DNA of 5,338 bases, taken from the NCBI GenBank assembly GCA_020854785.1, contig JAHFZE010000094.1, forward strand, positions 1 to 5,338, written 5' to 3'. Every line of letters starts with the position of its first letter. Position 1 is the stretch's first letter. The position numbers and the translations under genes are program-made. This document shows, in pieces, positions 5,253-5,338 of the stretch. Below the pieces are notes generated by a model. The model did not search any database and had not been told where the DNA came from. It saw nothing but the letters and a program-made list of their open reading frames with translations. This DNA comes from Methanomethylovorans sp. GTDB lineage: Archaea > Halobacteriota > Methanosarcinia > Methanosarcinales > Methanosarcinaceae.

Positions 5253-5338
5253 ATGTTGTCCAAGATACCGATAGTTCTAGAAAAGGTAAAACAAGAAGAT
5301 CTGAACAAAGAGATCCTGAGAACTGCAATAGTTGCTGA
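5253..5338 (+). CDS. N-terminus of a probable ferritin-like/rubrerythrin-family protein, cut by the window edge
   Basis: Only 28 codons are visible, starting at ATG 5253 after a good Shine-Dalgarno (GGAGAG, seven bases away). The peptide begins MLSKIPIVLEK and continues with KEILRTAIVA. This resembles the first helix of short archaeal ferritin-like diiron proteins, in which an (A/I)AEL sequence supplies the first iron-ligand glutamate. The two last bases in the window, GA, would allow Glu or Asp as the next residue, which fits but proves nothing. Proteins of this kind usually act in oxidative stress or iron handling in anaerobes. The assignment is from memory of a short stretch, so the family is tentative; the existence of the gene is much better supported. 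Confidence 0.55.
   Translation, partial: MLSKIPIVLEKVKQEDLNKEILRTAIVA

Noticed and set aside
1..5338. CRISPR array, tRNA, insertion sequence or defence system
   Set aside because: No regularly spaced repeats, cloverleaf with CCA end, terminal inverted repeats with transposase, or defence-type domains were found on either strand.

Overview
The window most likely comes from a methanogenic archaeon of the order Methanosarcinales, probably family Methanosarcinaceae. The reasons are a moderate, slightly AT-rich composition, AT-rich archaeal TATA boxes instead of bacterial -35/-10 elements, Shine-Dalgarno sequences of the GGTG/GGAG type, and a gene set typical of archaea: a two-domain TadC/FlaJ-like membrane protein, a COG2108-type radical SAM protein, a DUF2551-like small protein and an archaeal-type cis-prenyltransferase. 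The genus cannot be fixed from the sequence alone.

Left part (1-2207, + strand): the end of an unrecognised small or partial ORF overlaps the start of a large archaeal type II secretion/pilus platform protein with two T2SF domains. The overlap suggests translational coupling. The partner secretion ATPase is not in the window.

Middle (2208-3574): a 62-residue protein with two [4Fe-4S] motifs lies on the minus strand, convergent with the secretion gene and divergent from a radical SAM gene. The 82-bp divergent spacer holds a self-complementary TATA element. It is placed so that the radical SAM transcript should begin at or next to its ATG, as a leaderless mRNA.

Right part (3575-5338, + strand): a small winged-helix-like protein of the DUF2551 type has a perfect Shine-Dalgarno whose best-spaced start is CTG. 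It is followed by a cis-prenyltransferase (uppS/dolichol pathway) for polyprenyl carrier lipid synthesis. The reading frame carrying the conserved N-terminus of this enzyme has no ATG, GTG or TTG between an in-frame TAG and the ATG inside the catalytic motif. A roughly 250-bp spacer with two hairpins then leads to the first 28 codons of a probable ferritin-like/rubrerythrin-family protein cut by the window edge.

The genes do not form one pathway. The ferredoxin-like protein and the radical SAM protein are the only pair whose arrangement suggests a shared function. I see no CRISPR array, tRNA, rRNA, insertion sequence or defence cassette. The most unusual signals are translational: absent or non-canonical start codons in two neighbouring genes.
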